From Asterias amurensis (taxonomy: Eukaryota > Echinodermata > Asteroidea > Forcipulatida > Asteriidae): a stretch of DNA of 64,000 bases. This document shows positions 25,201 through 31,071 of the stretch, one piece after another. Location: the NCBI RefSeq assembly GCF_032118995.1, contig NC_092657.1, positions 5,038,391-5,102,390 of the forward strand, given 5' to 3'. The notes beneath the pieces were generated by a model. The model was not told where the DNA came from, searched no databases, and saw only the letters and a list, made by a program, of their open reading frames with translations. Numbering within the stretch: the stretch's first letter is position 1; each line of letters opens with the position of its first letter. The translations under genes and the position numbers were made by a program.

Positions 25201-27059
25201 ACTTCCCAGGGAGCTGAGATGGTTTTAAGGAATGATTTAAGGCCCAGTGACCAGTGGTAATAACGTTGAAGCGCCATGAGCGTCTCTGCATGACGGACCT
25301 GAGCGCTACATGTTTAAAAGAAGCCACTATTATTATAAATGCTATGCATTATACTTTTATGCTTAATGTTTTGAATCACCAAGTGAGGATACTGTTTTTT
25401 TGACAATTGGACCAAGCATAATATGACCTGCCTTTAAATGAAAGATCTACAATACTTTGGTTATCAAAATTAAATATTTTAGTGGACAATTACAACTTTC
25501 TTGAAAACTATGTTACTTCAGAGGGAGCTGTTTCTCACAATGGTTTATACTATCAACAGCTCTCATTGCAGTTTACCAAATCAGTTTTTATGCTAACAAT
25601 TATTGTGAGTATTTACCAGTATTTCCAGTGCCCTTAAAGTCTTACCATTATTTGTTATTTTAGCTGGAGCAAGCAGGGAAAACCAGCCGCATCACCAGTT
25701 TCCAGGATCCTTCCATTGCAGACAGCCGAGTCATCCTTGAACTGGTAGACGCAATCCGAGAAAATGCAGTCAACTGGGCAAACTACAATGAGTCAGCCAG
25801 CTCAGATGAGGTAGGTTCCTTAGTCTCGTTATCTTCATTTATTTATTAACTATATTTTCTCTTGCAACTTCTATAATTTTTGTGAACTAGCAAAACAATT
25901 AGTTTTGATCTCGCAAAATCCAAAGTTTTTCACTGATTGAGCTTAAAGCAACATAACAGAATTGGTTTTAGCGAAGCACATGCTGGCAGTGTAATTACTA
26001 TGGAATCCACCATTAAATAAATTGACAAACCTATTTAGTTCACTATCGTCATCACTAGGCCATGTTATTTTTGAGTAAATCTGTGATCTTAGACGAGTTG
26101 TTTCTAAACCAGTTCTGTAATGCTCCTGTAAACTTACACAAGTTTATGGGGAATGTATGTCGTGTGAATACAAGTCTTCAACAATTACCAGTATTGGCAG
26201 CTTCAAGGAAAATATGTGAAGTCCTGGTTTGAACAAATGTTTAATTACAAACAAGCTGTGAATACTGTGATTTCATGCTGTTGTATTTGTGTGTACAGTA
26301 TAAATAATCCCATTTGGTAAATAATTTGCAATATTTTGTGATGAGCTATTTGTCTGCATTTCAAATTCGCATGAGTTATTTTTTGTGAACTTACAAAGTG
26401 TGTGTTTGTCCCTATTGTTATGTGATATAGTTTGTTCCTTGTTTAAACAAAATAATATACAATTTTTGTGAGTGCAATGGTGAGAACATGCCATTCTTTA
26501 ACGGTGGTCTCCATATTTAGGGCTAGATAGCTCAGCTGGTAGAGTGTTGGCACTTTAACCTGAGGTCGTTTGCGCGAATCCTGCTCTACCACTAATCATA
26601 TAAAATCCTATAAAATTCACCCAGTCATTTTCCCTTGTGGTTTATTATTTGAACTAAATATTGCCAAACATTACTCAAAATTTAATGAAAATTATCTTTA
26701 AGAATAAATTGTCTTAAAACCTATTATCATTTAATACATAAGCAGTTTGTTTCACATTACCTCTAATAAACAGTGTTTGATAAGATATAATACTAATGAA
26801 AAATATAATTGCAACATTTTTAGAGCGCTAAATATGTAAGTTTCTAAGCGCTAAACATATCTTGATTGATTCTTGTAAACAGGAGATGCTGGGAAATGCC
26901 AAGTACGCCTTGTCCATGGCTCGTAAGATAGGAGCCCCGGTGTACGCCCTCCCTGAAGACATTGTGGAGGTCAAACCGAAAATGGTCATGACAGTATTTG
27001 CTTGCCTCATTGCCTTGGCAAAAACAGAAGAGGAGAAGCGAAAAGAAGGCTCTGAATAA
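1119..27059 (+). CDS. PLS3: Plastin/fimbrin, calcium-regulated actin-bundling protein (13 coding exons)
   Basis: Plastins cross-link actin filaments into tight bundles in microvilli, filopodia and the cell cortex, and calcium binding to the N-terminal EF-hands tunes this. Thirteen exons with GT-AG borders join in frame: 1119-1214, 10835-10990, 11988-12141, 15052-15166, 15866-16076, 16616-16760, 19187-19311, 20411-20485, 21357-21480, 22814-22902, 23686-23997, 25664-25810 and 26883-27059. They give 1926 nt, 641 residues plus stop, close to the family's usual 620-640. EF-hand loops are residues 34-45 ([12 protein letters not shown]) and 70-81 ([12 protein letters not shown]). Four CH domains follow at about 126-245, 270-385, 398-508 and 522-635, with the conserved [10 protein letters not shown] and [11 protein letters not shown] segments. 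The start is the first ATG of the open frame, just before the first EF-hand. The C-terminus has an acidic/basic tail ([12 protein letters not shown]) beyond the usual family end. It is probably co-orthologous to vertebrate PLS1, LCP1 and PLS3, so the symbol is approximate. Confidence 0.96.
1918..2200 (-). repeat. tRNA-derived SINE, - strand, with CAAA tail
   Basis: Read on the - strand there is a tRNA-like head with a perfect B-box (GGTTCGAATCC) near 2127, then an unrelated body, then a (CAAA)n tail, seen as (TTTG)n on the + strand at about 1918-1938. This is the layout of a pol III SINE. It sits in plastin intron 1. Confidence 0.7.
4285..4362. repeat. Three-copy 27-bp tandem repeat
   Basis: About three near-identical units containing TTGCTGTGGTGCCCT lie head to tail in plastin intron 1. 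No function is apparent. Confidence 0.7.
4603..4971. mobile_element. TTAA-flanked palindromic MITE, full length (termini AGGAACACGTTGCC)
   Basis: TTAA at 4599-4602 and 4972-4975 flanks a sequence whose halves are reverse complements. The ends are AGGAACACGTTGCC and its complement, and the centre is a stem around AACACGGTCGGCCATTT near 4785. It has no coding capacity. A half-length copy is at 55556-55759. TTAA targets occur in the piggyBac and Kolobok superfamilies; the sequence does not decide between them. Confidence 0.85.
5334..5550. mobile_element. Short inverted-repeat element (GCCAATGGACCG termini)
   Basis: The left end GCCAATGGACCGTTCCGGC is matched in reverse complement at the right end around 5529-5550. 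The interior is GC-rich for this window. It is an isolated copy with no coding potential. Confidence 0.6.
5892..6158. mobile_element. TTAA MITE, AGGCAGTGGACAC family, internally deleted copy
   Basis: It begins AGGCAGTGGACAC after TTAA (5888-5891) and ends CCAGTGCCT before TTAA (6159-6162). It retains the internal core resembling CGATGACCAATTAAG...CAGGTTT near 6050-6083. Its right end is the seed of the tandem array that follows. Confidence 0.8.
6159..6876. repeat. Tandem array built on a MITE end, 189-bp and 162-bp units
   Basis: The landmark GTTGGGATACACC recurs at 6101, 6290, 6479, 6641 and 6803, giving spacings of 189, 189, 162 and 162 bp. Each unit joins the last ~60 bp of the preceding MITE to a GC-rich ~120-bp block (GAGCCCGAGG...GGGGTGGGGGACG). 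The shorter units share the same 27-bp deletion, so they derive from one another. Confidence 0.92.
7361..8327. mobile_element. TTAA MITE, AGCCATTGGAC family, interrupted by a second element
   Basis: TTAA flanks both ends (7357-7360 and 8328-8331), with termini AGCCATTGGACAC and its complement. Compared with the three uninterrupted copies (18428, 24085, 53730), this copy is split after GAGAATTA by about 580 bp of foreign palindromic sequence. The right half resumes at ACACATGTCATGACACGG. Confidence 0.85.
7554..8138. mobile_element. Long palindromic MITE nested in the preceding element (AAGTCACCTGGAA termini)
   Basis: The ends AAGTCACCTGGAA and TTCCAGGTGACTT are reverse complements. Further in, GACGTCAATCGAGGCAGAC and its complement pair near 7709 and 7961, so almost the whole insert can fold into one long stem. 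It is younger than its host element. Open frames inside it are palindrome artefacts. Confidence 0.8.
8328..10834. other. Remainder of plastin intron 1
   Basis: AT-rich intron sequence with short homopolymer runs (for example G-rich 8389-8400). No exon, RNA gene or clear full-length repeat was recognised in this stretch. Confidence 0.5.
10835..10990 (+). CDS. PLS3: Plastin coding exon 2 (both EF-hand loops)
   Basis: Residues 33-84, between a TTTTACAG acceptor and a GGT|GTAAGT donor, both phase 0. EF-hand loop 1 has the canonical acidic and glycine positions. Loop 2 has lysine where glycine is usual at position 6 but keeps Asp/Asp/Asp and the closing Glu, so calcium binding is plausible in both and weaker in the second. 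Confidence 0.95.
11005..11345 (-). repeat. 5'-truncated tRNA-derived SINE, - strand
   Basis: On the - strand it carries the B-box-like GGGTCCGAATCCC near 11280, then the body shared with 22005-22665, and ends in the tail CTTGAGTACC...GCACTATATAAGACC. The tail end lies only about 15-20 bp after the exon 2 donor. Confidence 0.7.
11470..11987. repeat. Intron 2 tandem duplication copying the exon 3 acceptor
   Basis: Two adjacent ~296-bp segments share blocks in the same order (AATCTCCTG, CAGCCACTATTTTT, CTACTGCTGTTGTT, CTTTTCTTTTATAG). The first copy ends at 11691 with the same acceptor followed by the first 17 nt of exon 3 (11692-11708), and then diverges. Confidence 0.9.
11692..11708 (+). pseudogene. 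Decoy copy of the exon 3 start
   Basis: CTTTATGTTGGAATTAA repeats the true exon 3 start behind an identical TTTTATAG acceptor. If spliced from exon 2 it would read LYVGINLAL and then stop (TAA), so use would truncate plastin just after the EF-hands. Whether it is ever used cannot be told from sequence. Confidence 0.85.
11988..12141 (+). CDS. PLS3: Plastin coding exon 3
   Basis: Residues 85-135 plus one base of codon 136. The acceptor is TTTTATAG and the donor is GCAA|GTAAGT (phase 1). It codes the EF-hand to CH1 linker, including [17 protein letters not shown], which is strongly conserved among plastins. Confidence 0.95.
13391..13684. mobile_element. Inverted-repeat MITE, CCATAGAGTTATA family, copy 1
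   Basis: The ends ATAGAGTTATTGAACTAG and CTAGTTCATATAACTCTAT are near reverse complements, enclosing AAAATGGCCGC repeats. It matches the element at 30183-30477. Similar ~65-bp sequences (GGCTGTGCACACATGTA ... GGCAAAACATACAC) lie on both sides, at about 13331-13393 and 13684-13757. Confidence 0.8.
14068..14200. repeat. Degenerate GATTTC...GAAATCG palindromic repeat
   Basis: The left GATTTCTCGAAAC and right GTTTGGTGAAATCGACGGC ends resemble the termini of the elements at 49769, 56376 and 60866. The interior is eroded. Confidence 0.45.
14205..14616. repeat. Repeat-rich block with GCCTTGATCAAGGC at both ends
   Basis: The palindrome GCCTTGATCAAGGC occurs near 14213 and 14581. Inside, a ~56-bp unit containing GGTAATGTACATT and CGAACCGGGCCGGGGAA is duplicated (about 14466 and 14527). 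No coding sense is apparent. Confidence 0.6.
14714..14970. mobile_element. Diverged GGTTCATACTTCCTGCGAA element with internal duplication
   Basis: An ~80-bp segment beginning GTTCAATTGGCTAGT is tandemly duplicated (14714 and 14792). The block ends with AAATATGAACCGGGCTTT, the complement of the family terminus. It ends about 80 bp before exon 4. Confidence 0.65.
15052..15166 (+). CDS. PLS3: Plastin coding exon 4
   Basis: Residues 136-173 ([10 protein letters not shown] to DGILL) in CH1. The acceptor is TTATTTCAG and the donor TG|GTAAGT is in phase 2. Tyrosine replaces a tryptophan commonly found in the CH1 FxNW motif, a modest departure from the family. Confidence 0.94.
15575..15766. mobile_element. 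Palindromic MITE (AGCCCGGTTCATACTTCC), copy 1
   Basis: The two ends, AGCCCGGTTCATACTTCC and its complement, flank arms rich in GCGAATGCGAA and GACGTCA that pair along nearly the whole length. Other copies are at 22941-23120, 30933-31071 and, degraded, 14714-14970. Confidence 0.88.
15866..16076 (+). CDS. PLS3: Plastin coding exon 5
   Basis: Residues 174-244, from [17 protein letters not shown] to [11 protein letters not shown], the central and C-terminal part of CH1. The acceptor is CGTAACAG and the donor is CGT|GTAAGG (phase 0). Confidence 0.96.
16178..16320 (+). pseudogene. Partial duplicate of the exon 5 end plus intron
   Basis: About 150 bp downstream of the real exon end, TCTCGTGCTTGGGCTCTTG and GTGGCAGATTATT recur, followed by ATTCATTCATT and TTGTTATTC blocks shared with intron 5. 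The donor is lost (TTTGGGTTAG), so this copy is a non-functional exon remnant. Confidence 0.85.
16616..16760 (+). CDS. PLS3: Plastin coding exon 6
   Basis: Residues 245-292 ([11 protein letters not shown] to NYHLEQA), the CH1-CH2 junction with the conserved [15 protein letters not shown]. The acceptor is TCTTTCAG and the donor is C|GTGAGT (phase 1). Confidence 0.95.
16768..16866 (+). repeat. G-rich minisatellite directly after exon 6
   Basis: About four units of GAGTGGCTAGGGGTGGGGG (about 23-24 bp each) start within 10 bp of the exon 6 donor. The repeated G-runs are compatible with G-quadruplex formation in DNA and pre-mRNA. Confidence 0.85.
17731..18219. mobile_element. TTAA MITE (AGRCAGTGGACAC) inside a perfect 60-bp direct repeat
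   Basis: The element occupies 17791-18159. It is flanked by 60-bp copies at 17731-17790 and 18160-18219, which I read as identical base for base. Each copy begins TTAAAGGGAATG and ends AACCTTAA, so it is bounded by TTAA at both ends. A normal insertion would duplicate only TTAA. Confidence 0.9.
18428..18793. mobile_element. TTAA MITE, AGCCATTG family, copy 2
   Basis: TTAA (18424-18427 and 18794-18797) flanks termini AGCCATTGTACCC and GGGTCCAATGGCT. It contains the core CGATGACCGATTGAGCC...CACAGGTTTGTTA near 18682-18721. It is a full-length reference copy for this family. Confidence 0.88.
19187..19311 (+). CDS. PLS3: Plastin coding exon 7
   Basis: Residues 293-334 ([19 protein letters not shown] onward), in CH2. 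The acceptor is GTATACAG and the donor is GCT|GTAAGT (phase 0). Confidence 0.94.
19343..19994. mobile_element. Two AGGCAGTGGACAC-family MITEs side by side
   Basis: A diverged copy (19343-19610) abuts a better-preserved copy (19615-19994) in the opposite orientation of its internal sequence. The second ends CCACTGTCT before TTAA. The first begins only about 30 bp after the exon 7 donor. Confidence 0.8.
20127..20395 (+). mobile_element. LINE 3' end: reverse-transcriptase C-terminus and 3' tail
   Basis: The frame ending in TAG at 20247-20249 reads [18 protein letters not shown] then [16 protein letters not shown], the motif typical of the C-terminal end of CR1/L2-like non-LTR reverse-transcriptase proteins. 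About 145 bp of tail follows, with TGCTCTATAAATCC near the end. It is 5'-truncated and dead, and stops about 15 bp before the exon 8 acceptor. Confidence 0.85.
20411..20485 (+). CDS. PLS3: Plastin coding exon 8
   Basis: Residues 335-359 ([19 protein letters not shown] to TPH), a 75-nt phase 0-0 exon in CH2. The acceptor is TTGTACCCAG and the donor is CAT|GTAAGT. It contains the plastin-typical LKRAE and CRxFVTP motifs. Confidence 0.94.
20796..21032. mobile_element. CTATTGACCCC-terminal MITE, copy 1
   Basis: It begins CTATTGACCCCTTGCACGCG and ends AATAGGTCAATAG, imperfect reverse complements. A second copy with the same interior (GATGCCACGC, AATGGCGCATCCAAG-like) is at 27442-27657. Confidence 0.8.
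21100..21277 (+). repeat. LINE/SINE 3' tail fragment with ATT-type end
   Basis: TTGTAAAGCGCTGTGG ... CGCTCTATAAATGTC followed by TGTTATTATTATTATC has the form of a non-LTR element 3' end. No coding remnant is left. It lies in intron 8. Confidence 0.5.
21357..21480 (+). CDS. PLS3: Plastin coding exon 9
   Basis: Residues 360-400 ([19 protein letters not shown] to TREEK), the end of CH2 and the acidic linker [13 protein letters not shown] to CH3. The acceptor is TTAAACAG and the donor is A|GTAAGT (phase 1). Confidence 0.95.
21600..21860. other. GC-rich insert in intron 9
   Basis: A block with CpG-rich words (CGACGTCATG, CCGAGCCGTCGGG, GACGTGACGTCG) bounded by CCACCCCGCCCCT on the left and a GGGGGGCGGT-type sequence on the right. 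It looks like an inserted element, but the ends are not clear enough to classify. Confidence 0.4.
22005..22665 (-). repeat. tRNA-derived SINE, - strand, split by a palindromic element
   Basis: The SINE body and tail (22005-22380) match 11005-11345 in order and orientation. The head, including ATCAAACCCAAACTCTGC, resumes at about 22600. Between them, 22381-22599 is an independent GGGCCCAATTTCATA element. Confidence 0.75.
22381..22599. mobile_element. GGGCCCAATTTCATA palindromic element, copy inside the SINE
   Basis: The ends GGGCCCAATTTCATAGAGC and TTTGAAATTGGCCCC are reverse complements, with inner TGCTTAAGCACAAAATTTTG paired. The same family is at 23411, 27142, 30834, 35240, 49397, 54831, 55122 and 61671, making it the most frequent repeat in the window. 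Confidence 0.88.
22814..22902 (+). CDS. PLS3: Plastin coding exon 10
   Basis: Residues 401-430, starting [19 protein letters not shown], the opening of CH3. The acceptor is GATTGACAG and the donor is CAG|GTAAGA (phase 0). Confidence 0.95.
22941..23120. mobile_element. Palindromic MITE (AGCCCGGTTCATACTTCC), copy 2
   Basis: Full-length palindrome with ends AAGCCCGGTTCATACTTCC and its complement, starting about 40 bp after the exon 10 donor. Confidence 0.88.
23411..23607. mobile_element. GGGCCCAATTTCATA-family element, diverged
   Basis: Recognisable by CAAATTTCAAAGAGCTG near 23412, the interior GTTACCGGCCAAACTACC, and the right end TTTATCAAATCCGGCCC. A related fragment lies at 24464-24600. Confidence 0.65.
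23686..23997 (+). CDS. PLS3: Plastin coding exon 11
   Basis: Residues 431-534, the largest plastin exon, covering most of CH3 and entering CH4. It includes [29 protein letters not shown] and [13 protein letters not shown]. The acceptor is TTTCACCAG and the donor is AAG|GTGGGT (phase 0). Confidence 0.97.
24085..24450. mobile_element. TTAA MITE, AGCCATTGGAC family, copy 3
   Basis: TTAA (24081-24084 and 24451-24454) flanks a full-length copy with termini AGCCATTGGACCC and ATAATGGCT. A reading frame across it on the - strand is a repeat artefact. Confidence 0.88.
24975..25340 (+). repeat. tRNA-derived SINE, + strand, most complete copy
   Basis: A-box TGGCCGAGTGG and B-box GGTTCGAATCC lie about 55 bp apart in a tRNA-like head. 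The body contains CTCCACCCAGGGG and TGACGGACCTGAGCGC, and the tail ends ACTATTATTATAAA. The head resembles a class II tRNA with a long variable arm, but the body makes it a SINE, not a tRNA gene. Confidence 0.85.
25481..25637. mobile_element. Half of an AGGCAGTGGACAC-family MITE
   Basis: CTATGTTACTTCAGAGGGAG, TTTCTCACAATG and TTCCAGTGCCCTTAA match one half of the family. The other terminus is missing or too diverged. It ends about 25 bp before exon 12. Confidence 0.6.
25664..25810 (+). CDS. PLS3: Plastin coding exon 12
   Basis: Residues 535-583 ([21 protein letters not shown] to ASSDE), in CH4. The acceptor is TTATTTTAG and the donor is GAG|GTAGGT (phase 0). Confidence 0.95.
26520..26592 (+). 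repeat. tRNA-like SINE head or tRNA pseudogene
   Basis: TAGCTCAGCTGG fits the pol III A-box consensus. The B-box side (GCGCGAATCC) is degraded and no acceptor stem pairs cleanly, so a functional tRNA is unlikely. It lies in plastin intron 12. Confidence 0.5.
26883..27059 (+). CDS. PLS3: Plastin coding exon 13 (terminal)
   Basis: Residues 584-641 and TAA. It codes the conserved end of CH4 ([20 protein letters not shown] then [15 protein letters not shown]) plus a tail of about 16 residues, [16 protein letters not shown]. The acceptor is GTAAACAG. Vertebrate plastins stop a few residues after the FACL motif, so the charged tail is an extension. Confidence 0.96.
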   Translation, partial: EMLGNAKYALSMARKIGAPVYALPEDIVEVKPKMVMTVFACLIALAKTEEEKRKEGSE

Positions 27060-27141
27060 CATCTCGTCCAACATGTCTTACAACGAATATTTCTTTGGTA
27101 AATTGTCTTTATAATCCATCTCGATTATTCATTACTCACCA

Positions 27142-27316
27142 GGGTTCGATTTCATAAAGCTGTTACACAGATAATACTGCTTGACAAATTTATTTGCTAA
27201 GTAAAAATTGAGTGGGACACCAGTCACAACAATGTGTACTTTATGTAATTTTGGCTGGTAACCAGTTTCTGTTAAGCAATAATTTTCTGTGCTTAGCAAG
27301 TTTTTGTGCTCTCAGC
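27142..27316. mobile_element. GGGCCCAATTTCATA-family element, diverged copy
   Basis: The left part reads AGGGTTCGATTTCATAAAGC, with ACACCAGTCACAACAATG and GCTTAGCAAG in the expected places. The right terminus is eroded. Confidence 0.6.
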
Positions 27317-27441
27317 CTTTATGATGGGTGGCCCTGGATCATAAGTGGTCGGGTTGGCATTATGGTATCTTGCCTTGCCTACACCTGTAGGACCCTGGAT
27401 CAAATTCCGCCAGGGGTACATGTGGATTGGGTTTCTAGTCC

Positions 27442-27657
27442 CTATTGACCCCTTGCACGCGCGTCAAACGCGGCGACTGATGCCACGCTCACCATGTTGG
27501 TGGTCAATACGCTTACGTGTAAACGCCGCGTCACCTAAAAATGCGCACTTCACTGAATAACGCACAGTGACATTGACCACCAAAATGGCGCATCCAAGAT
27601 TATTCTGATGATGACATCAGGTGAAATGGGTCAATACATCAGGTGAAATGGGTCAAT
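27442..27657. mobile_element. CTATTGACCCC-terminal MITE, copy 2
   Basis: Same ends and interior as 20796-21032. The right end carries an extra 22-bp tandem copy of CATCAGGTGAAATGGGTCAA. Confidence 0.8.
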
Positions 27658-28102
27658 ACATCTTCTAAATGGTATCTGCTTCTTCTTATCTTGACAGTGG
27701 TACAAAGTAATTTGAAGTTGGATCTCTGACAAGTTCTTCCAACATTGCTGACATTTTACCAAAGAGGTACACCTTAAACTTAAAGGGATCAAAAACAGCC
27801 TTCACTTTAGAAGTTGATTTGAGTTTGATCTAATTTGCCTTGTTTTAAAGGAAACATTATATTGTGTACAGGTGAGAAATATGGGCCAAAATTTTGTAGT
27901 GTTTACTGAGTGTTTGTCTTTGACAATGTTGCAGCATTTATTACTAATTCTTTCCATGTCATGGGTAAATCCTTTTGCTTTGCTTGCACTGACCACAGTA
28001 TGCACATTCCAAGATTTGCTCTTCAAGACGTGTTTATATTTAAAGTGTAAAGACAGTATTTTTTGTAATCAAAAAATGTAAATCATTCGGCATTTTGAAA
28101 TA

Positions 28103-28350
28103 TCAGTTGGAATTTAAGAGCATTTCTTTTTGTCAGACCAACAAAGGAACATGTCAGTTTATAAAACCTGCTAACACAGAAAATTGCCATGCATGTTTCA
28201 CACTTGGTTAAAACAAAACATCTCAGTTGGAATTAAAGATTGTTGCTCGTATCTAGCAAACAAAGGAACAAGTGAGTTTATAAACCCAGCAAAGGGTTAA
28301 CACAGAAAATTACCATGTATGTTTGAAACTTGGTCAAAACAAAACATCTC
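28103..28350. repeat. Two-copy ~119-bp tandem duplication
   Basis: CAGTTGGAATT, ACAAAGGAACA, GTTTATAAA, ACACAGAAAATT and AAAACAAAACATCTC occur twice in the same order (for example 28140 and 28259). Confidence 0.85.
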
Positions 28351-28659
28351 AAAACTTTCACGAATATAACATGGTTTGATGGTGAACAGTTATTTGCCCC
28401 TCGATGTTTGAAGTTAACAAGTATTGGGAGTTGATAAACTACAGTTTGTCAACTTCCAATACAGAGGGGAGCTAATGTTGTCTGTTAACCAGAAAAAAGA
28501 GTTATATTTGGAAGAAAAAAAAAACCCAAAGTGTTTAAAGTTAAAGGTGGTTGGCTATTTCTTTGTTTTGTGCCAAATACTGTACACAAGTTGCATGTCT
28601 GCGAGTTTGCACAGAGGATCATCATAATACATGTGTGCATTTCGTTATCATTATGTTTG

Positions 28660-28882
28660 TGGGATACTAGACTTGATTCAAGTCCCTTGATCGTGTGAGG
28701 TCCAAAACACAATGCGCCAGCAGTCAAGTACCAATATATATAAGACAAGTGCGCCCCCATCGTCAAAATGTAGTTATTGCAGCCTGTCCCGCAAGCAGAA
28801 CAGGTTGGGGCCCGGAAAACAATAGTTTTCTGTGACGCTGGCACGGGATTGGGACTTGAGTCAAGTCTAGTGGGATACCTTT
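28660..28882. mobile_element. Palindromic element (GGGATACTAGACTTG)
   Basis: GGATACTAGACTTGATTCAA on the left pairs with TTGAGTCAAGTCTAGTGGG on the right. Inner segments (GGTCCAAAACAC, CTTGCGGGACAG-like) partly pair as well. It is embedded in the plastin 3' UTR. Confidence 0.75.
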
Positions 28883-29320
28883 TATTGCACCCCAATAACA
28901 TTCCCGCAAGAAAATATTTTGCTATTTTGAAGATTCTGCACACAATATATATATATATAAAAAAGTTTATGTATTTTTAATTTTTTATGAAATGTGAAAG
29001 AACATCATGCACAGAAAAAGTTTGGTGGTTAATGCTAGGTGAAGCTAAGTAAAGGGTTTGATAACCAAAGGTGACAAAATCGTTAAATTTAAAGATATAA
29101 ATGTTCTCCTTTTCCCTGAAAATATTAAATAAAAACGAATTGAAACAGAGCTTACGTTTTGCTCGCTGATTAGGACAATATGTCCATCTTTAAACTTATT
29201 GTTAAATGACTAAATTACACTCTGAAATTTTATACAATTATTCACCTTTTTATTGCACTTTTTTATTATTATAGTTGAAGTATGAGCTTGTAGCCCCCGC
29301 TAGTTATTAATCAATTATGT

Positions 29321-29326
29321 AATAAA
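29321..29326 (+). terminator. Candidate plastin polyadenylation signal
   Basis: AATAAA followed after ~35 nt by TTTTCTTTCGGTTTGTGG, a U/GU-rich downstream element. It would give a 2.3-kb 3' UTR. Confidence 0.5.
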
Positions 29327-29345
29327 GAATATTGAGGCTCTGCAT

Positions 29346-30069
29346 GGTGGTCTTTTCTTTCGGTTTGTGGTTCACCAATTGGGTTAATGTTTTAATGAAC
29401 CTTCATGCATTGAAGTCATCACGCTGCCAACTCGGAGGCAAAACGATGACGAAACAATTTGCATATAGACGCGCAACCCTCTACTAGCTGAGGGCACCCT
29501 TCTCAAATGACGTCATGTTCTTAAGGTTGTCAAGTTTGCTTTGTAATCCATGTTATGTTATCCATATGTTTTTACTAATTCGGGCGGCGTTCATTAAGGG
29601 ATTGTTTTCCCTGTAGAGTAAAATATGTATTTAGCCAAATGTATTGAAAACTTTAGTTTTGTTAGTGGGTTAAGACTTTGGCTACCAGCATTTTCATCAT
29701 AAGAGTACAACATTAGATAAAAATGTGTAAGTAATTGTGCACTATAAAGCACTATATTTTTCACGTAGGCTCTTTCTTCTAATGTCAAATTGATTATTTT
29801 TAAAATTTTAAGTTTATTCTGTTTTCTTATACTATACATTAACGATATGTTTAATAAATCGAAGTTTTGATGTAACTAACAACTAAAAATTTACACTGAA
29901 TTCATTCTTGACAACTGAAAAGTGTTTAGCTTAATAAATCTTAATTACCGATTTTTTCCCCGTTAGTTTCCTTTGAATTGTAAATATGGTTTTTGAGAAG
30001 CGAATCGTGCGAAATGCCTTTATACTGTTCTACTAATTGATTTTGTAAAAGCATTGCGGTAAAACTTAA
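29346..30069. other. Intergenic, nothing recognised
   Basis: AT-rich sequence with no exon or full repeat identified. A short CpG-containing patch (29408-29530) with GACGTCATG may be an eroded element. Confidence 0.4.
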
Positions 30070-30566
30070 AACTATTATTGGTATAGTTGGTATGACACTT
30101 CTCTAGAATTGTAAAAGGTTGTGGGTTCGAATCCCACCCGAGTAATATGCCTGTGATGTTTTTCACAGAACTCGGGTAAGTACCATAGAGTTATATATAA
30201 GAACTAGAGGGCGCACGAGTGATGCTTCGTGCACAAACGCCACGGGACCGCAAGATGACAAGCGTGTCATTCTGCCCGCGCGTTGAATATGAAATACACA
30301 TTTGAGTTTTTTTTATTGAACGCTCACGCGATGCTGTTTGTTCAACTTACAAAATGGCCGCACAAACACACGCTGTGAGATGCCAGTTTTGTCAACTTAG
30401 AAAATGGCCGCCTGGGCGCATGCCGGGGCGCGTATATAGGCAAGTGCGCTCTCTAGTTCTTATATATAACTCTATGGTAAGTACCGAGTATACACATCGG
30501 GTTATATGGGTAAATGCCAAAATGATGATTCTCTTTATCCCCGATGCAAAATTATCATCATATTAA
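30070..30566 (+). repeat. tRNA-derived SINE split by a MITE
   Basis: The head has an A-box-like TGGTATAGTTGG and a perfect B-box GGTTCGAATCCC. The SINE runs to 30182, is interrupted by 30183-30477, and resumes at about 30484 with CCGAGTATACACATCGGG. Confidence 0.8.
30183..30477. mobile_element. CCATAGAGTTATATATAAG MITE, copy 2, with 6-bp TSD
   Basis: Perfect ends CCATAGAGTTATATATAAG and its complement, flanked by TAAGTA at 30177-30182 and 30478-30483. Removing one TAAGTA and the element restores a continuous SINE (GGGTAAGTACCGAG). Confidence 0.92.
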
Positions 30567-30833
30567 CTACTTACTTCGGAGAGAGCTATGGGGAGCTGTT
30601 GATATTATAAAACATTTTCATAGTTTCGTAGGCTATAATCCATTGCGAAACATTTTTCTTTTACAAATTCAAATTAGTTCATCAATGTAGTGGCAATAGG
30701 CCTAAAGGAACCCGTTTTATTTATGATTTTCTTTGATGTTTTTTAGCATGTGATTTGATTAATTTTAAACTGTCATTAGTGTTGTGTATTTCCAAGTACT
30801 TAGAAGGCCTATTATTGTTTGGCTATGAATAAA

Positions 30834-30932
30834 CCAGAGCCCAATTTCGTTAAGCTGTTTAGCAGAAAATTCTGCTTGGCAACATCTTTCTCTAAGCAAT
30901 AAATAAGTGGGGTACCAGTCACACCAATAGTA
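30834..30932. mobile_element. Truncated GGGCCCAATTTCATA-family element
   Basis: The left half (GCCCAATTTCGTTAAGCTG...GTACCAGTCACACCAATAG) stops exactly where the next palindromic MITE begins. The right half is not found beyond it. Confidence 0.65.
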
Positions 30933-31071
30933 AAGCCCGGTTCATACTTCCTGCGAATGCGAAGCGAATTTCGGTGATGCAACAATCGGTACGCGCTCCA
31001 TTTCCCTTTGTGACGCAATGAAATTCGCATCGCACGAAGCATTCGCAGGCTAGGAAGTATGAACCGGGCTT
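30933..31071. mobile_element. Palindromic MITE (AGCCCGGTTCATACTTCC), copy 3
   Basis: A shorter copy, 139 bp, with intact ends AAGCCCGGTTCATACTTCC and its complement and a reduced loop. Confidence 0.88.

Larger units (their letters stand above)
27060..29345 (+). other. Probable plastin 3' UTR
   Basis: A gene-free stretch from the stop codon to the first well-placed AATAAA (29321) with a GT-rich segment after it. It contains repeats: 27142-27316, 27442-27657, a tandem duplication at 28103-28350 and a palindrome at 28660-28882. UTR extent is inferred; an earlier polyadenylation site is possible. Confidence 0.5.

Noticed and set aside
28485..28943. 152-codon - strand frame
   Set aside because: It lies across a palindromic element in the plastin 3' UTR. 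The peptide has no recognisable motif and the frame follows the inverted repeat.
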